Part shown: piece by piece, positions 37,915 to 49,925 of the stretch
Position numbering within the stretch: position 1 is the first letter of the stretch
Layout: each line of letters opens with the position of its first letter
Assembly (NCBI GenBank): GCA_019633425.1
Contig: WSUB01000035.1
Location: 233,155-297,154 of the forward strand
Direction of reading: 5' to 3'
Origin: Tulasnella sp. 424
Lineage: Eukaryota > Basidiomycota > Agaricomycetes > Cantharellales > Tulasnellaceae
DNA length: 64,000 nt
Translations under genes and position numbers: made by a program
Notes under the pieces: generated by a model
What the model was told of the DNA's origin: nothing
What the model saw: only the letters and a program-made list of their open reading frames with translations
Databases searched by the model: none

Positions 37915-39403
37915 CTAGTTCGCCAAAGAATTTTGAACGAGTTCAGTCAAGCCTACGAAAACTTCCGAATTAGGTGCCACTCCCACTATATCAATAGTCT
38001 GAAGGTTGGGACACATCGAAGCAATAAACCGAGCAAATGAATCGGAAGCAGGCTGGGGTAGATGAACGGTAACAGACAAATGCCGCATAGACTGGAAGGG
38101 AGGAGGACGGCTCCGAATCACCTTCGAATTGAATGAAACCGCGTTCAACGAAAGAGTTAAAGACTCCAGATGAGGAACGTAAGTGGCGAGTGAAAAGATT
38201 GATGCGACCGTCAAAGGAACCATCCACATGCCTTGTGACGGATGTTTCAGGCGAAGCAACCGCAAGGTCGGTACTGCAGGACTAGAGCTGATTATTCGGC
38301 TAAAGTCTGCGTCGGTTACGTTGTTGTTCGTTCTCCAAGCCAGTGAAAGGCTGTGTAGCTGCCCAAAGGCAAGACATTGTTGGAGAAGGACGGGATTAAG
38401 GTCCTGCTGGAAGACCAATGCCAGCGCTTCGAGGCTCGGGGAACTGGTGAGTAGGTGATGAAGCAGAGCGTTGGCCTCTGCTTTCCCCAAAGGACCCTCC
38501 GTAATATCTAAGCTCCGAAGATCTGGCATACATGTTGTGTTTATAGAATGAATCAATGACGTTGGGATCCTGCGACCGTGCAATGTCATGGTTTCGAGAC
38601 TCGGGAACGATAACTTATCGTTCCTTGAAAATCGCTTCGCCCAGAAGCACCTGGTATGTGACGAGGGTCTGCAAGAGAGGGATAAGTGACGGAGACTTGA
38701 TGCTTTGGATACTGCTTCCCATATGGGAGAAGCCGAGTAGAATTCTCCGTCGTCTTGTTCATCGGGGTCTAGGGGCCAGTCGATGATCGTCGCGATTGAA
38801 TGCAAGTGATTCGTTGAAACGGATAATAACGACTCTACAAAAGATGTAGTGGTCGGCGAAGTAGGAGATGGCCAGCTAAGCTTGATGTCTACTTCTCGGA
38901 GAGAAGGAGCAAGGATGAGGGAGGCCGTGTCCGTCGAGTGTAGATGGAGGGAGATACGGAGATGCGCCAGCTGGTCCGAAAATATGGGCCCCTTTTGACA
39001 AGATAGTTCCTTGAGCCGCTCAACTGATGAATCTTCGAGGGCGAATCCGGAAAGTAAGCTGAGTTTGGTCACTCCTTGCGAACGGCGGTAGAACTGAGTC
39101 GATGCCGCCGGAAGGATCGGAGCCAAGGCGAAGACCTAGACGGACCATGCTAATCAGTACATAACAATAGTTGGGTATAATAGTATAATGTAGTACGACC
39201 ATCTTGCCATTTAGTCTTATTAGGTCCAATGCTCCCAAGAGTGACACTAACGCTTTGAAGGGGACCCACCCCGTCCGCCATTTAAGATCTAACGCCCATT
39301 CACTCCAGCTCCGGTTCACCAAGGCAACGGCTAGCAGTTGGTCACTAGGTATCCATTGAAAGACGGCAAGAAGAAGTTCTGCAGTCGAGAGAACTGGATG
39401 CAT
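37915..39403 (-). CDS. F-box-like protein, paralogue A, 474 aa
   Basis: There are two exons, 39403-39200 (204 nt) and 39135-37915, in phase. The N terminus is an F-box-like segment, MHPVLSTAELLLAVFQWIPS then LLAVALVNRSWSEWALDLKW. The long second exon holds repeated leucine-rich or amphipathic units such as LRHLSLSCR, LETMTLHGRR, LEALALVFQQ and LESLTLSLN, typical of fungal F-box proteins with degenerate leucine-rich repeats. The donor (GTCGTA) is weak but the paralogue next door has an exon 1 of the same 204 nt, which supports it. It probably recruits targets to an SCF ligase; target unknown. Confidence 0.82.
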
Positions 39404-39875
39404 GGGGAGGTGATGGTCGTGGAAAGCATTCTGATGACCTAATGGTGCTGGGAACAGCGGGGGCGTTAAATTCTTGACTGGACTAGACCCGCGGAGACTC
39501 CAACTGCATGCACAACAGCTGCGACCATCTCAACTTCTTGACCCTCTCGTTACAAACATAAAGTCAAATAACGCGATCTTCCTCCCGCACTCGAGATTTC
39601 CCCCATCAAGGTCCTTAGAGCTGAAAATCCGCCATCTAGCATGACCTGCAATCCTCTCGGCATGATTCTTATGAGCAGAAGGGACGTGACGAGTACCCTT
39701 TCGAATCTAACCGGCTTGCATATCAGGGAGTCAACTTTCTTGTGAGGTTTATGTACTCAAAATGTAGTCAACGTACTATGTGTACGTAGATAGAGCGCGA
39801 GGCTAGACAAGGTAATATTATAATGCAGAACTAAACAAACAATCCTCGGTAACTATCGAGACTATGAGAGACGAT
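39404..39875. other. Spacer between the F-box-like paralogues
   Basis: 472 bp between two genes in the same direction. It contains the promoter of paralogue A and the 3' end of paralogue B. No further feature is seen. Confidence 0.4.
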
Positions 39876-41381
39876 CTAAGGCGCTCGAGCACCCTGGTCC
39901 GAAATGCGACCCCAAACCATTTGAGTCAAACCTCTTATAATCTGACCGTTCCAGGTAACGCCCATTACATGGAGGGATTGAACGTTGGGGCACATTGAGG
40001 CAATGAACCAAGCAAATTGATCGCATACGGATTCAGGAATGTGAACAACTAGGGATAGGTGTCGCAGAGAATGGAAGGGATGACGGCCTAGGTAGACACT
40101 TGAACTGAACGCCATAGCGTTCAGCGACAAGGTCAGCGACTCCAACTCCGTTGCTCGGCAGAACGTAAAGAGGGATGAGACATTCAGAGGGACCTCCCAT
40201 GAATGCCGAGACGACTGCTTGAGAGAGAAGGTCCGCAAGGTCGAAAGAGCAGGACTCGACCTCGTGATGCGGCTCCATTCTGCCTCGGTGACGCTATTAG
40301 CTCCTTTGCACGTCAGGGACAGACTCCTTAGCCTCTCGAATGAGAGGCAATCTTCCAGTATCGTTTCCTCCAGGTTCTGTTCGAGGCACAATGTCAACGC
40401 TTCGAGGCGGAGTGAGGTCGATCGTAGATGTCGGAGGATGATACTGGCTTCTTGGGTACCCATACACGTATCGGGAGTTTCAAATCGTAAGAGATTTGGC
40501 ATGTGGGTTGCAGCGATGGAAAGTGCTATCGACGTTGGAATGCTGCTTCTGACTCCGACCAGAGTAAGGCTCTCAAGGTCCATGGCCGAAAAGGTACGGT
40601 TACGCGGGAACCGTGGCACTGAGAGGGAGGCGTAATCGTTTGGAGAGTGACCAAGAAGATATACGTGACGGAGGCCCGGAGCAGAGGTCAATGCCTCCCA
40701 TAATGGAGAAGCGACGTAAGATTCTGCGTTCTCGTCTTGATTGTCCGCGTCATGAGGCCACTCGAAGACTGTCGCAATGGAATGCAAATTTCCAGCCGCT
40801 ACTGAAAGCAGCGAATTTGTGAAGGTTATGGTGGTTGGTGGAGGGGGACGGGGCCAACCGAATTCGATGGCGATATCCCGGAGAGAAGGTGCGAGGATGA
40901 GGTGTCCGGTGTCCGTCGTTTGTTCTTCCAGCATGATGTAAACGTGTGCGAGGCGGTCGGAAAATATGGCCCCCTGTTGGAGAGAGAGTTCTTTGACTCG
41001 CTCAAGCGAGGAAGACTCGAGGCCAAATCCGTTCCGGAAAGTAAGTCGCGTCACTGCGCGCGACCTGCGATAAAACAAAGCCGAGGCGGTCGAGACTATG
41101 GGACCTAGGGTGTAAAGCTGGTAGATAAAATATCATTAGCCTATAGCAAGTGGAAGAGGGAAGGGCAGGGATCTAACCAGGTGCTTGTTAAACCTTATTG
41201 GTTGCAAGGTGCCTAGTATTGATACCAGCGCTTTGAAAGGCACCCACGCGGTCTTCCACTTGAGGTCTAACGCCCATTCACTCCAGGTCTGGTTCACCAA
41301 GGCAATCGCCAATAGCTGATCGACGGGTATCCATTCGAATATAGCAAGAAGAAGTTCAGGAGTTGAGAGTACCAGATGCAT
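39876..41381 (-). CDS. F-box-like protein, paralogue B, 481 aa
   Basis: There are two exons, 41381-41178 (204 nt) and 41117-39876, in phase. It is closely related to paralogue A: exon 1 starts MHLVLSTPELLLAIFEWIPV and continues LALVNQTWSEWALDLKWKT-like. Exon 2 shows the same series of leucine-rich units (LRHVYLLGHS, LESLTLVGVR, LRSLSLTCKG, LESLTLSLNAMAF) and ends near a conserved FAWFIASMCPNVQSLHVMGV. Same orientation and same intron position indicate tandem duplication. Divergence between the two is substantial, so the duplication is not recent. Confidence 0.82.
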
Positions 41382-41729
41382 GGAGGGGTGATGGGAGCAG
41401 CCCGAGTTCGACTTGCCATTCGCGACGTAAATTTCAGACTAGACTGGATCGAACCATACCCACACCGACTTCACCTTACATACATTTCGACATATTTGCT
41501 CGATATTTTCGTTACTAAAGCCGTAGTAAAAGGACCTAGAACAAGACTTGAGTCGCGAAGATGGTATTCGCGTTATCCAGCTCCGAAAGGGAAGCTTGAC
41601 CTAGCTGGGCGTTACTCGACGAATACATTGTTTCCTTATGAACGCGAACACTGACGTAGGTGTCTACCCTATCATTCTCTTTCCCCAGCTGACCCTGCAT
41701 GGTTTAGTAGATGTTAGGTTTCCACAGGG

Positions 41730-43616
41730 TCATGTCTTAGGTTTGCAAGGCTCCGTCTTTTTGCTGCACTTGTCACGATGACCGCCGACATACCAGTCCC
41801 TTGAGAGGAGTATCTGCGTCAGCGAACGTTTCAAGATAAACACAGTATCACTCACGACTTTTGGCAAGCGAGACTACAATATTGCGCCTATTCTCGAATT
41901 AGCAACGCTTAAAACACGAATGGGTCGAAGCTAACCTTCGAGCATCTACTGCATCCCGACATGTGAAGTGGCGTTCCGGCCGGCCGAACTCCCATTTCAC
42001 CATATAATGGGTACCTCATCCACGAGCAGCCGTCCAATTTGACGTTCCGCGGGTCATTCGCTCGGAGGGAAGCGCCTGATTCTGCATCCCAGCCAAGCTG
42101 CCGCCCGAAGTTTGTCTTCCATATGACTAATGCCTGGAGTGGCTCTGGTCCAGACGATTTTGCAACGCGATCGCAAGACTCCAAGCTTCTCTGTACATGT
42201 AACCAAGAAGGCCTGATATACAGCTGCATTAGTGCGGGGTCTTCCATGGCGAGGGCAGCGATTGGCCTTCCGATCGTGGCTATGACAATCTCTGGTAATT
42301 TGCATCTATTGTCAACGACGCACGTCTATCTTCACCTGCAGTCTGGACGCCTACCGTCACCTGAGCTCCACGTATGAAGACACATGCGGCCCAGCAAAAT
42401 GACGAAGTCTGCTTCCTTGACCAAATCACGCACGATAGCTGTCCGTCTTTGAGGGTCTTGAATAACCCCTAAGGCTCTGAAAGGCGCATTAGCGTTGAAA
42501 TTTGTGGATTGATAAAGAGGTACGACCTACGCGTAGATGAAGTCAGCAGTCATCGAGGAATACTTGGGAGCCGGCAGTCCACCAATCATGTGATGCTTTC
42601 TGACTGTGTTCCAATATATATTGATACAAAAAGGCATCACGCGATGCTCGTCTAGCATGGAATTGTGGGTGTCTTTCGAAGCCAACAAGTGCGCGGCTAA
42701 GACCAAGGGAGCCAAAAAGTAGAACTCGCGGTTGTTGTTAACAACCAACTGACAGAACTTGAAGAATCCATCGGACACGGACGAGGGTCCAAATTCCGCG
42801 ACGGACAGGACGCAGCCGGGCCCGAAAGCCGGTTCTCGAAACTAAGGGCCATTAGCACCTCGACGATATCCGCAAGGTACTCATCCCCTCTGCACTTCGT
42901 GTGCGTGTAGGGATCCAAAACATGAGAGAAGACGAGCGAGAGATACATTTTGCGATCGAGTCTCCTCGCTCTGTGATGTGGGGGGAGGCAAGTGATTATG
43001 TCAGTGGTCCGCTTCCCCCTCGCTCACAGAAGACTTGCATTTGACGCTTATCACCCGATTTATTTTCGTAGAGAAATATGATACGGATGAGATGAAGTGT
43101 GCTTTGTCTCATCTGATACAAGATATCTTTCCACAGCTTGGTGTTGATGCTGATCCAGGTCTGATGCTGAAGTATCTTGGGGAGTCGGGCGTTCAGGTAG
43201 GCCGTGGCAGAGTGATCGCGAAGATAGGTCTCGTTGGCTGATACCATTTTGCCTGCTGAAAGAGCGCAAAGAAATCGAAGCATAACAATATTTTCCTAGT
43301 AAATTAAAACGATCGATTAGTCATTATAAGGGAAAAACGGCATCACTGAGCAGACATGTTGCTTCTCATCGTTGAATTCCGGCGGTTCCGCCAATACGTC
43401 TATGACCCCCTCCCAGAGCCTGGATGAACGTATTCGGGACCAAACTTCACTTCTTCCGCCCCAAAACTTGTGGATGTTATCCAGTTCGGTTCCAAATTTT
43501 AGCATTGCGTCGAGTTGCGCGTCCATTGTTGTCGCCCCTCGCAGCTCGTTTCCAGCTTTCTCAAGGTCAGCAACCTTAGCAGCGAGATCGCTCGATGTGA
43601 TAGCTGGAGTGCTCAT
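41730..43616 (-). CDS. MYND-type zinc-finger protein
   Basis: The ATG at 43616 opens exon 1 (43616-43356: MSTPAITSSDLAAKVADLEK, then FWGGRSEVWSRIRSSRLWEG). Exon 2 is 43295-43028 (ENIVMLRFLCALSAGKMVSA). The 3' exons are 42476-42361, 42291-41936, 41887-41856 and 41799-41730, all in phase. They assemble a canonical C-terminal MYND finger: CSRCSK, then QYCSLACQKSDW, then GGHRDKC. MYND fingers bind zinc and mediate protein interaction. The middle (42968-42532) carries two well-coded halves, one with LVFSHVLDPYTHTKCRGDEY and one with SDGFFKFCQLVVNNNREFYF, that are not in the same frame. Either a short intron I cannot place or a frameshift lies near 42780-42850. Agaricomycetes have large MYND families with a long helical N-terminal part like this one. 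Confidence 0.7.
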
Positions 43617-43649
43617 GAAAGTCGGGAGATTGGAGCGTTGTGAGAGCAA

Positions 43650-44384
43650 GAAGTAAGAAAACCTGCGTAGTTTAAATTCGTGGCAGGTAATATTAATTCC
43701 AATGGCCGTTCAGGGTCGCAAGCTCTTTATCAACGGCATTCGAGCCACAAACGCGGAACGTCTGAATTTGGTCTGTGCCACGCTGTCTCTATCGATTCAA
43801 TAAATAAGCTCGGGGCGGCGATGGCCTGGCGTATTGTGACCACGACTTCGTAGAGAGTTTGAATGAAGATGTGGTGTTCTGGCAACGGAAAACCCTAACA
43901 CAAGCGCAGACGAAACGCTTCCATGTCAAGTCATCAGCATTCCAGGGACTCGCCCTTGGCACTGCTCTACGAATACTCGAGAGCGCTCAGAAGCGATCTA
44001 CCTGTGCTGAAACCGCGCTCGGAGCTTAGCGAGTGGCTTAAAAAGCCTATCGACGCAGAGCACTCGGCCTGGCGACGTTTGTCACACCTCACTGCCTAGG
44101 GAGGTCTCACTCCAGTCACACGCGTTTGTTTCGCACACAGAAAGAATGGTACACATGACTTGCGCATACAAGATGACCAACGAAACATATCAAGGCGACT
44201 CGCGAGAATGTCAGAGGTTGAAAGAGAAAAGTCCGGTACACCGTCAGTCCAAGGATTTCAAAAGATTAAGAACATTTGCCGAGTCCCGAGTGGTCGGAGA
44301 GAGCTATTTAAAGGACGACAGCGAATGCCAAGTTGTTGCGTCTCATCGTGGCTTTGGAATTATTAACCAAAGATGGGCGAGATA
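43650..44384. other. Spacer between the MYND and CFEM-A genes
   Basis: This is the upstream region of the MYND gene and the downstream region of CFEM-A. It is homologous to 46500-47670 in the next block (for example TGCCACGCTGTCTCT, and CGCGTTTGTTTCGCACACAG present in both). No gene is seen. Confidence 0.5.
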
Positions 44385-45137
44385 TCAACTCCCTGCACAA
44401 ATTATGGCTTTAGTCCACGGATTGGGTTGATGTTGGAGCATGGATGTACGTACAGCGGCCCTGCAGAAAGCTTCGCCGACCCATTTAGCCTTCCAGAGAT
44501 CATAGTCGTGGCAAGAATCGTTGAAGCACGAGAGAACTTTCTCAAGGTACCCGTTGTCCGTGCACAAGCACTTCTTATCGGTATGGTCGCAGCTAGTTCG
44601 AGACTTTCTCAGACACGAATCGCCGCATTCTGTGAGTGAACGAGAACATTTATCAACCCCGTAATACACCGACAAAGCTCACTTGACCTTTTATGCACTT
44701 ACTTGGAAAGGGTCTCTTGGGATTATCAATAGCCTACGTTGGAAAATGAGTTAGTAAAGGGTTCGGCGTTGGTGAACTGGACCCACTAACAAATGTCTTG
44801 CACTCCACATGAACTGCCTCGAGGCCTTTCTTGGCGTCGTGGGAGTTGCAGGCTCTTCGGATGCAACTAGAGACATGGTCCATGTAATTTTTGTTCAGGC
44901 AGAGGCAAGCGATGTCGTCCCGTGTGCAGGGGTCGATGTACAAGTCCGTTTCAGGTGGGCATGTCTGCGCGCAGGCTGGCATATCCCAGCAAGACGAGTA
45001 AGTAAGACTCAAAAGCTAGAGTACGTGATCGGTTAATTCAGAAACATACGAGGAGTTTCAATATCTTTATACCGCTTGATCACAGAAACGGCGGACACAA
45101 GCAAGGGTGCCAAGAGGACGACTGCGAAGAAACGCAT
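44385..45137 (-). CDS. Secreted protein with two CFEM-like domains, copy A
   Basis: CFEM domains are eight-cysteine modules found only in fungi; known members bind haem, act in the wall or serve as effectors. The ATG at 45137 gives a signal peptide (MRFFAVVLLAPLLVSAVS). Domain 1 (about 45000-44791) shows CWDMPACAQTC, DIACLC and the paired cysteines SCIRRAC. A 31-nt exon (44733-44703) links it to domain 2 (44629-44385), with CGDSCLRKSRTSC, KKCLCTDNGY and SCFNDSC. Exons 3 and 4 are in phase and the same in copy B. The junction between the signal-peptide exon and domain 1 is unresolved: the obvious donor (GTATGT) does not give the CFEM frame. No GPI-type hydrophobic C terminus is visible, so secreted rather than anchored. 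Confidence 0.72.
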
Positions 45138-46250
45138 TGTGTAGGTGTGTTAAGGAGGTAGACGAAGGTCAGTCTAGTTCGATTGGGGACGCGAAAATAT
45201 GAGCTAAGAGCGGGTGGTTAGAGAGAGTTGCAGTGCGGAGCTGCTGGAGACGACCAGACGAGGCTGCGGTGGTAGATATAGTCCCTCTGACCAAGCGATG
45301 CAAACCAAGAAAACCTTGGCATTGGCAGTTCGAGGCGTGCCAAATGTACGAGAATAAGGTTAAATCCTCCAGGTGACGTTTGGAAATGGACAAATGGGGA
45401 TCATCCGTCTCCAGGCCACCAAGCCACTAAGCGCGCAACCAGCAGGAAGAACTGCAAATGGTAAAGTCCTGCCAAGAGACGTTTGACTTGAGTTTGACTC
45501 CATCACCTTGTGCCTCTGGCTTGGAATACTCGCCTGTGCTTCGGAGCCGCAGAGAGAACCAGGGCAGTGGACCGGATTGGTTTACGTCTCTACGAGGATC
45601 GCATTCGTGTAAAGCCCGGACCTGAGTATCACGACAGTACTATATATAGGTCCATCGGAAAAGGGCATTTGCAATGATATACGATCCTATGCTGTCCTGT
45701 CAGGTCAGATAAACTTTTCTTTCCCGGCAAGTCTCTGCAACGGCATTTCCCGGATTCACCCTCCCAAGTCCCTCAGTTAGTCTATTCCATGGGCGCAAAG
45801 GTGGGCGTCGAAACGTTTCCAGGGTCGACGAGCTCCCCAAGAACTTGAAATCGAAGAATCCCATACTTTAGGATCGGCTTTATGATGAGGTGATCCCGGT
45901 GAGCTGGTCGTTCGGTCCTAGCGGCTTGGAGTCCGCGTGCCTGATTTACCACCGTTCAGCTCCGATTCACCCGTGGCCCGTGATACATGCCAAGGAGCAC
46001 CGCCCCACTTCACAACAGGAACATTCCTCTTAGGGAGATTGTGGAAGGGTAAGCAGTGTAAAAGGGTTCGAGGTGGAGCACCGGCCCTAGGCACTATGAT
46101 TGGGACTCACGTAATGAATTAGAAGGGGGAGGGCTACATGGAACCTATTCATTTGACTGAAAAGGGATACCGGAAGGAACGGGGACTTAAGAGATTAGTT
46201 CAAGCACCACGAGGGAACACTCAAGACGAAGGTTAACGTTGTAAAGCTGA
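45138..46250. other. Upstream region of CFEM-A
   Basis: It is homologous to 48386-49440 upstream of CFEM-B (shared landmarks AAGCGCGCAACC, GCAAATGGTAAAGT, CACTTCACAACAGG). The shared sequence extends over a full 1 kb, so promoter and more were duplicated together. No coding frame with family support. Confidence 0.5.
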
Positions 46251-46269
46251 ATTCAAACGATCTCAGTTG

Positions 46270-46745
46270 AAGAGCGTCGTACTTTGGACTGCGAATCTTG
46301 TACGAGGATCAGAATGTTCTTGGCAAAGGTGATCGTCGGGCGCAGCGCATCACAAACCGCCAGCTGTTGCTGAGTTACGCGTCCGTCGTTGTGGCCGTTG
46401 CAGCTCTTCTCTAGCTTCCTCGAGGTCATAAACCTTGGTAGCGAGATCGCTCGATGTGATAGCAGCCGTGTTCATGGAAAGTCTGGAGATTGGGGGAGCG
46501 CTCTAAGAGCGTGAAGTCAGATATCCAGGTTAATACTTGGCAGAGAATTCCCGGGTTTACCATGGGTAACCTCGTGGCATTCAGGGTCATAAGATCCCAG
46601 CGCAAACGTGAATATCTGAATTTGCCCTGTGCCACGCTGTCTCTTCCCTGTCTTTATCGATTTGCGCAAGCTTTGGGCGGTGATTGCCTGGTGTATTGTG
46701 ACCAAGATTTAGTGGCCAGTCTTGAATGAGAACGCGGTGCCCTGT
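46270..46745 (-). pseudogene. Relic of MYND-gene exon 1, first extra copy
   Basis: The stretch 46400-46745 matches the start of the MYND gene and its upstream sequence. It shares GTAGCGAGATCGCTCGATGT, followed by a degenerate start region (GTTCATGGAAAGTC against CTCATGAAAGTCG) and the upstream TGCCACGCTGTCTCT block. The remaining exons are absent, so no protein is expected. Confidence 0.65.
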
Positions 46746-47675
46746 AAGTCGCGCGACTGAGACAACAAACTCAATTGGAGCATCTTGTCTCAAATGCAAC
46801 ACGTCGATATTAGTTAGTCATCAATAGAAGCTCAGTGGCCGTAAGATCTTGAATCAGAGATTCGATAACCACCGTACAAAAATATATACTTAACTACTGC
46901 GACCTTATAAACCCACGATGATCACGGTCCAGTGGTTTCGACAAACGCGCACGCCCTTACAGACCCTGCCCTCTTCCATCAGTCATCAAGCTGCTGCACC
47001 TTGGTAAGTCTGATCAATGGGAAACCCGGTAGAGGTGTAGACGGAATGCTTCCGTGTCAAGCTATCAGGATTAAAGGGACTCGCTCTCGACTGCTCCACA
47101 AACGTTTGAGAACGCTCAAAAGTGATTCAGGTTCTACTTATGCTGAGCTTAGCGGTTGGCTCGACCCAGGGCACTCGAACCCTTGGCCAACCCTGTCGAG
47201 CATTCCGAGCAGGTTGGATCATCCTCAGAAGCCCGAGTGATTATTAACTGAGGAACAGCCCCAACCACGAAATTTGGCTATTCGATCGCTTGGACCATGT
47301 CGGCGATCTGCCGTCGGCTGTCACACCTCACTGCCTGGGGAGGTCTCGCTCCGGTCACGCGCGTTTGTTTCGCACACAGAAAGAATGTTACAAATGAATG
47401 CGTACAAGATGACCAACGAGACATATCAAGACGACTCGCGGGGATATCAGATGTTGAAAGAGAAAAAGTCCGGTACAATGTGAGTCCAAGGATTTCAAAA
47501 AGATCGAGAACATTGGTCGAGTCGTGAGTGGACGGGCAGAGGTCGGGAAAAGACGACAGCCCGACACCGTATCGTTGTTGTTGTCGTGTCTTGGCTTTGG
47601 AATTACCAACTTGAACCATCGATGGACGAGATATCAACGCCCTGCACGAAGTAAGTCTTTAGTCAATGGAATGGG

Positions 47676-48385
47676 TTAATGTTGCAAGACGGGTGTACGT
47701 ACAACGGCTCTGCAGCGAGCCTCGCCGACGAATTTAGCTTTATCGAAGTCATCGCCTTGGCAGTACTCCTTAGTGCACGATGCAACTGCCTTAATGTACT
47801 TATCGTCCGTGCAGTAACACTTGTCATCGTCCTTATTGTTTTCGTCGCAGTAACTTGGAGTATTTAATACACAGGGAGCCCCGCATTCTATGGATGAACG
47901 GATACATTGATCAGCACTTTAGTGAGCCAGTAACGTTAACTTGAGTCTTTATGCACTTACCTGGGAAGGGATTCGCAAGATCAATCCCCTGCGTTGGAAG
48001 ATGAGTCAGAGAAAGGTTCAGCATTGATGAACGGGACCGACGTACGGCTGCCTTGCACTCCTTGATAGCAGCCTCTTCGGCTTTCTTGGCGTCGTCCTCG
48101 CTGCAACAGCTTTTGACACACTCAGAGACCTGGTTGAAGTAGTATGTGTCCAGGCAGAGGCAAGCGACGTCGTTCTCTTTGCAAGGGGAGGGGTCCGCCT
48201 TGGTGAAGCATTCCGTCGAACAGGCTGCCATGTCCGACGACTCCAGTGAGATTGGCCCATAAAATGCAACACGTGATAGAATCAATCGAAAACTTACAAG
48301 GATACCCATCGTCGTTGTGGCGCTTGGGCACAGAAACCGCAGAGACAAGCGAGGCGGCGACGAGGACGACAACGGAGAAATGCAT
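47676..48385 (-). CDS. Secreted protein with two CFEM-like domains, copy B
   Basis: Tandem paralogue of copy A. The ATG at 48385 gives MHFSVVVLVAASLVSAVS. Domain 1 (about 48250-48046) has SSDMAACSTEC, NDVACLCLDTYYF and CVKSCCSEDD. A 28-nt exon (47988-47961, GIDLANPFP) leads to domain 2 (47887-47676) with ECGAPC, DKCYCTDDKY and CTKEYCQGDD; the phases agree to a stop at 47676. Again the junction after the signal peptide is unresolved: the strong donor GTAAGT does not give the CFEM frame at the only nearby AG. Two adjacent copies with conserved cysteines but diverged loops fit an effector-like or wall-protein family under diversification, which is inference. Confidence 0.72.
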
Positions 48386-49439
48386 TGTGTAGGTGTGTCA
48401 AGGAGGTAGGGGAAGGTGGATTTGATTCGATGGAGAACGCGAAGGGATGAGCTAGAAGAGGCGAGAGTTGGAGTGCAGAACTGCTGAGAACGACCAGACG
48501 CTGGGATGGCCGATATAAATACCTCGAACCAGCCTGCGGAAACCAAGAAAACCGTGGCATTGGAAGCTTGAAGCATGCCCAATGCATGAGGAGCAATAGA
48601 AAATCGTCCAGGTGACATTTGATTCCCAAATGGGGGCCACCCGTTTCGAGGCTCTCCAGGGCCACTAAGCGCGCAACCGACTGGAAGAGCTGCAAATGGT
48701 AAAGTGCTGCCAAGAAACGAGTGACTAGACATTTTACTACATCGCCTTGTGCCTCTACCTCTGTGCTTCTGAGCCGCCGAGAGGACTAGAACGGTGGAGC
48801 GCGTAGATTTACGTCTCTTCGCGGGTCGCATTGAAGCCCCAAACCTGAGTACCACGACTGTTCAGACGTACTTTGAAAGGGTAATTGCGGTGCTTTAGGG
48901 TCATATGCCGTCCTTTTAGGTCAGATTAGGTTGTTGTCCCTAGTTGGATCCTGGTACGGCATTCCCAAATCACCCTGCCAAGTAGGTCTATTCCGTAGGC
49001 GGAAAGGTGTATTTCGAAAGGTTGCCAGGATCGACGAGCTCTTCGACTACTTGAAACCGAATAATCTTATAATCTTCGTTCTAATGAAATGATAACTAGC
49101 GCCCGGGTGGGCTCGGTAGGAGGCATATGTACCTGCCCTACCTCCGTCTAGCTCCGGTTCACCTGTGACGTCATGCAAAGAGGGATCGCCCACTTCACAA
49201 CAGGGACGCATTGTGTAAACCGCGTTGTTCGGGGTCGGGCGCCCACCCTACGCACCAAGATTGGAAACGTAATGTATTAGGAGGGCGAGGCGGAACCCTA
49301 TAGTTAGTCATTTGACCGAAAGGGCTATTGATTGGAAGTAATGGGGATTTGGGGATTGGTTCAAGCACGGCCATGAGGGAACACTCAAGGCGAAGATTAA
49401 CCTGGTTGTCCGTTGTTCGATCGGGAAGAACGTCATATG

Positions 49440-49925
49440 TGTATTGGACTACCCATCTTACACGAGGATCAGGATGTTCTTGGCAAAGGTGATCGTCAGC
49501 CGCAGTGCATCGCCAGCGCTTGTTGGGTCACGCGTTCACTGTTGTCGCCCATTGCAGCTCTTCTCCAGCTTTCTAGAGGTCGTAAACCTTGGTAGCGAGA
49601 TCGCTCGATGCGATAGCAGCCATGTTTGTGGGAAACCTAGAGATTGGGGGAGCGCTCTAAGAGCATTGTTCAAGTTCGATTCTTGGTAGAGAATTCCCGA
49701 TTTGCACATGTACACATCTGGCATGTAGGTAGCCTCGTGGCCGCCAGGGTCGTAAGATCCGCAAATGTGAATGTCTGAATCTAGCCTGTACCGCGCTGTT
49801 TCTCGCCTGTCTTATTCGGCGGCGATGGCCTGGTGTATTGTGACCACCATTTCAGGGGGGGAGTCTTGAATAAGAACGTGCACGTGGTGCCCTGACTAAC
49901 AGAAAACGCGAGACCATGCAGATGA
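49440..49925 (-). pseudogene. Relic of MYND-gene exon 1, second extra copy
   Basis: This matches the relic at 46270-46745 and MYND exon 1, including GTAGCGAGATCGCTCGATG and GGGGGAGCGCTCTAAGAGC. The start codon context is lost (CATGTTTGTGGG). It marks the end of the third CFEM/MYND block. No product is expected. Confidence 0.65.

Noticed and set aside
47911..48855. A 314-codon minus-strand frame covering CFEM-B
   Set aside because: Only its second part (CFEM domain 1) is coding; the first part runs through the promoter and signal-peptide exon in the wrong frame.
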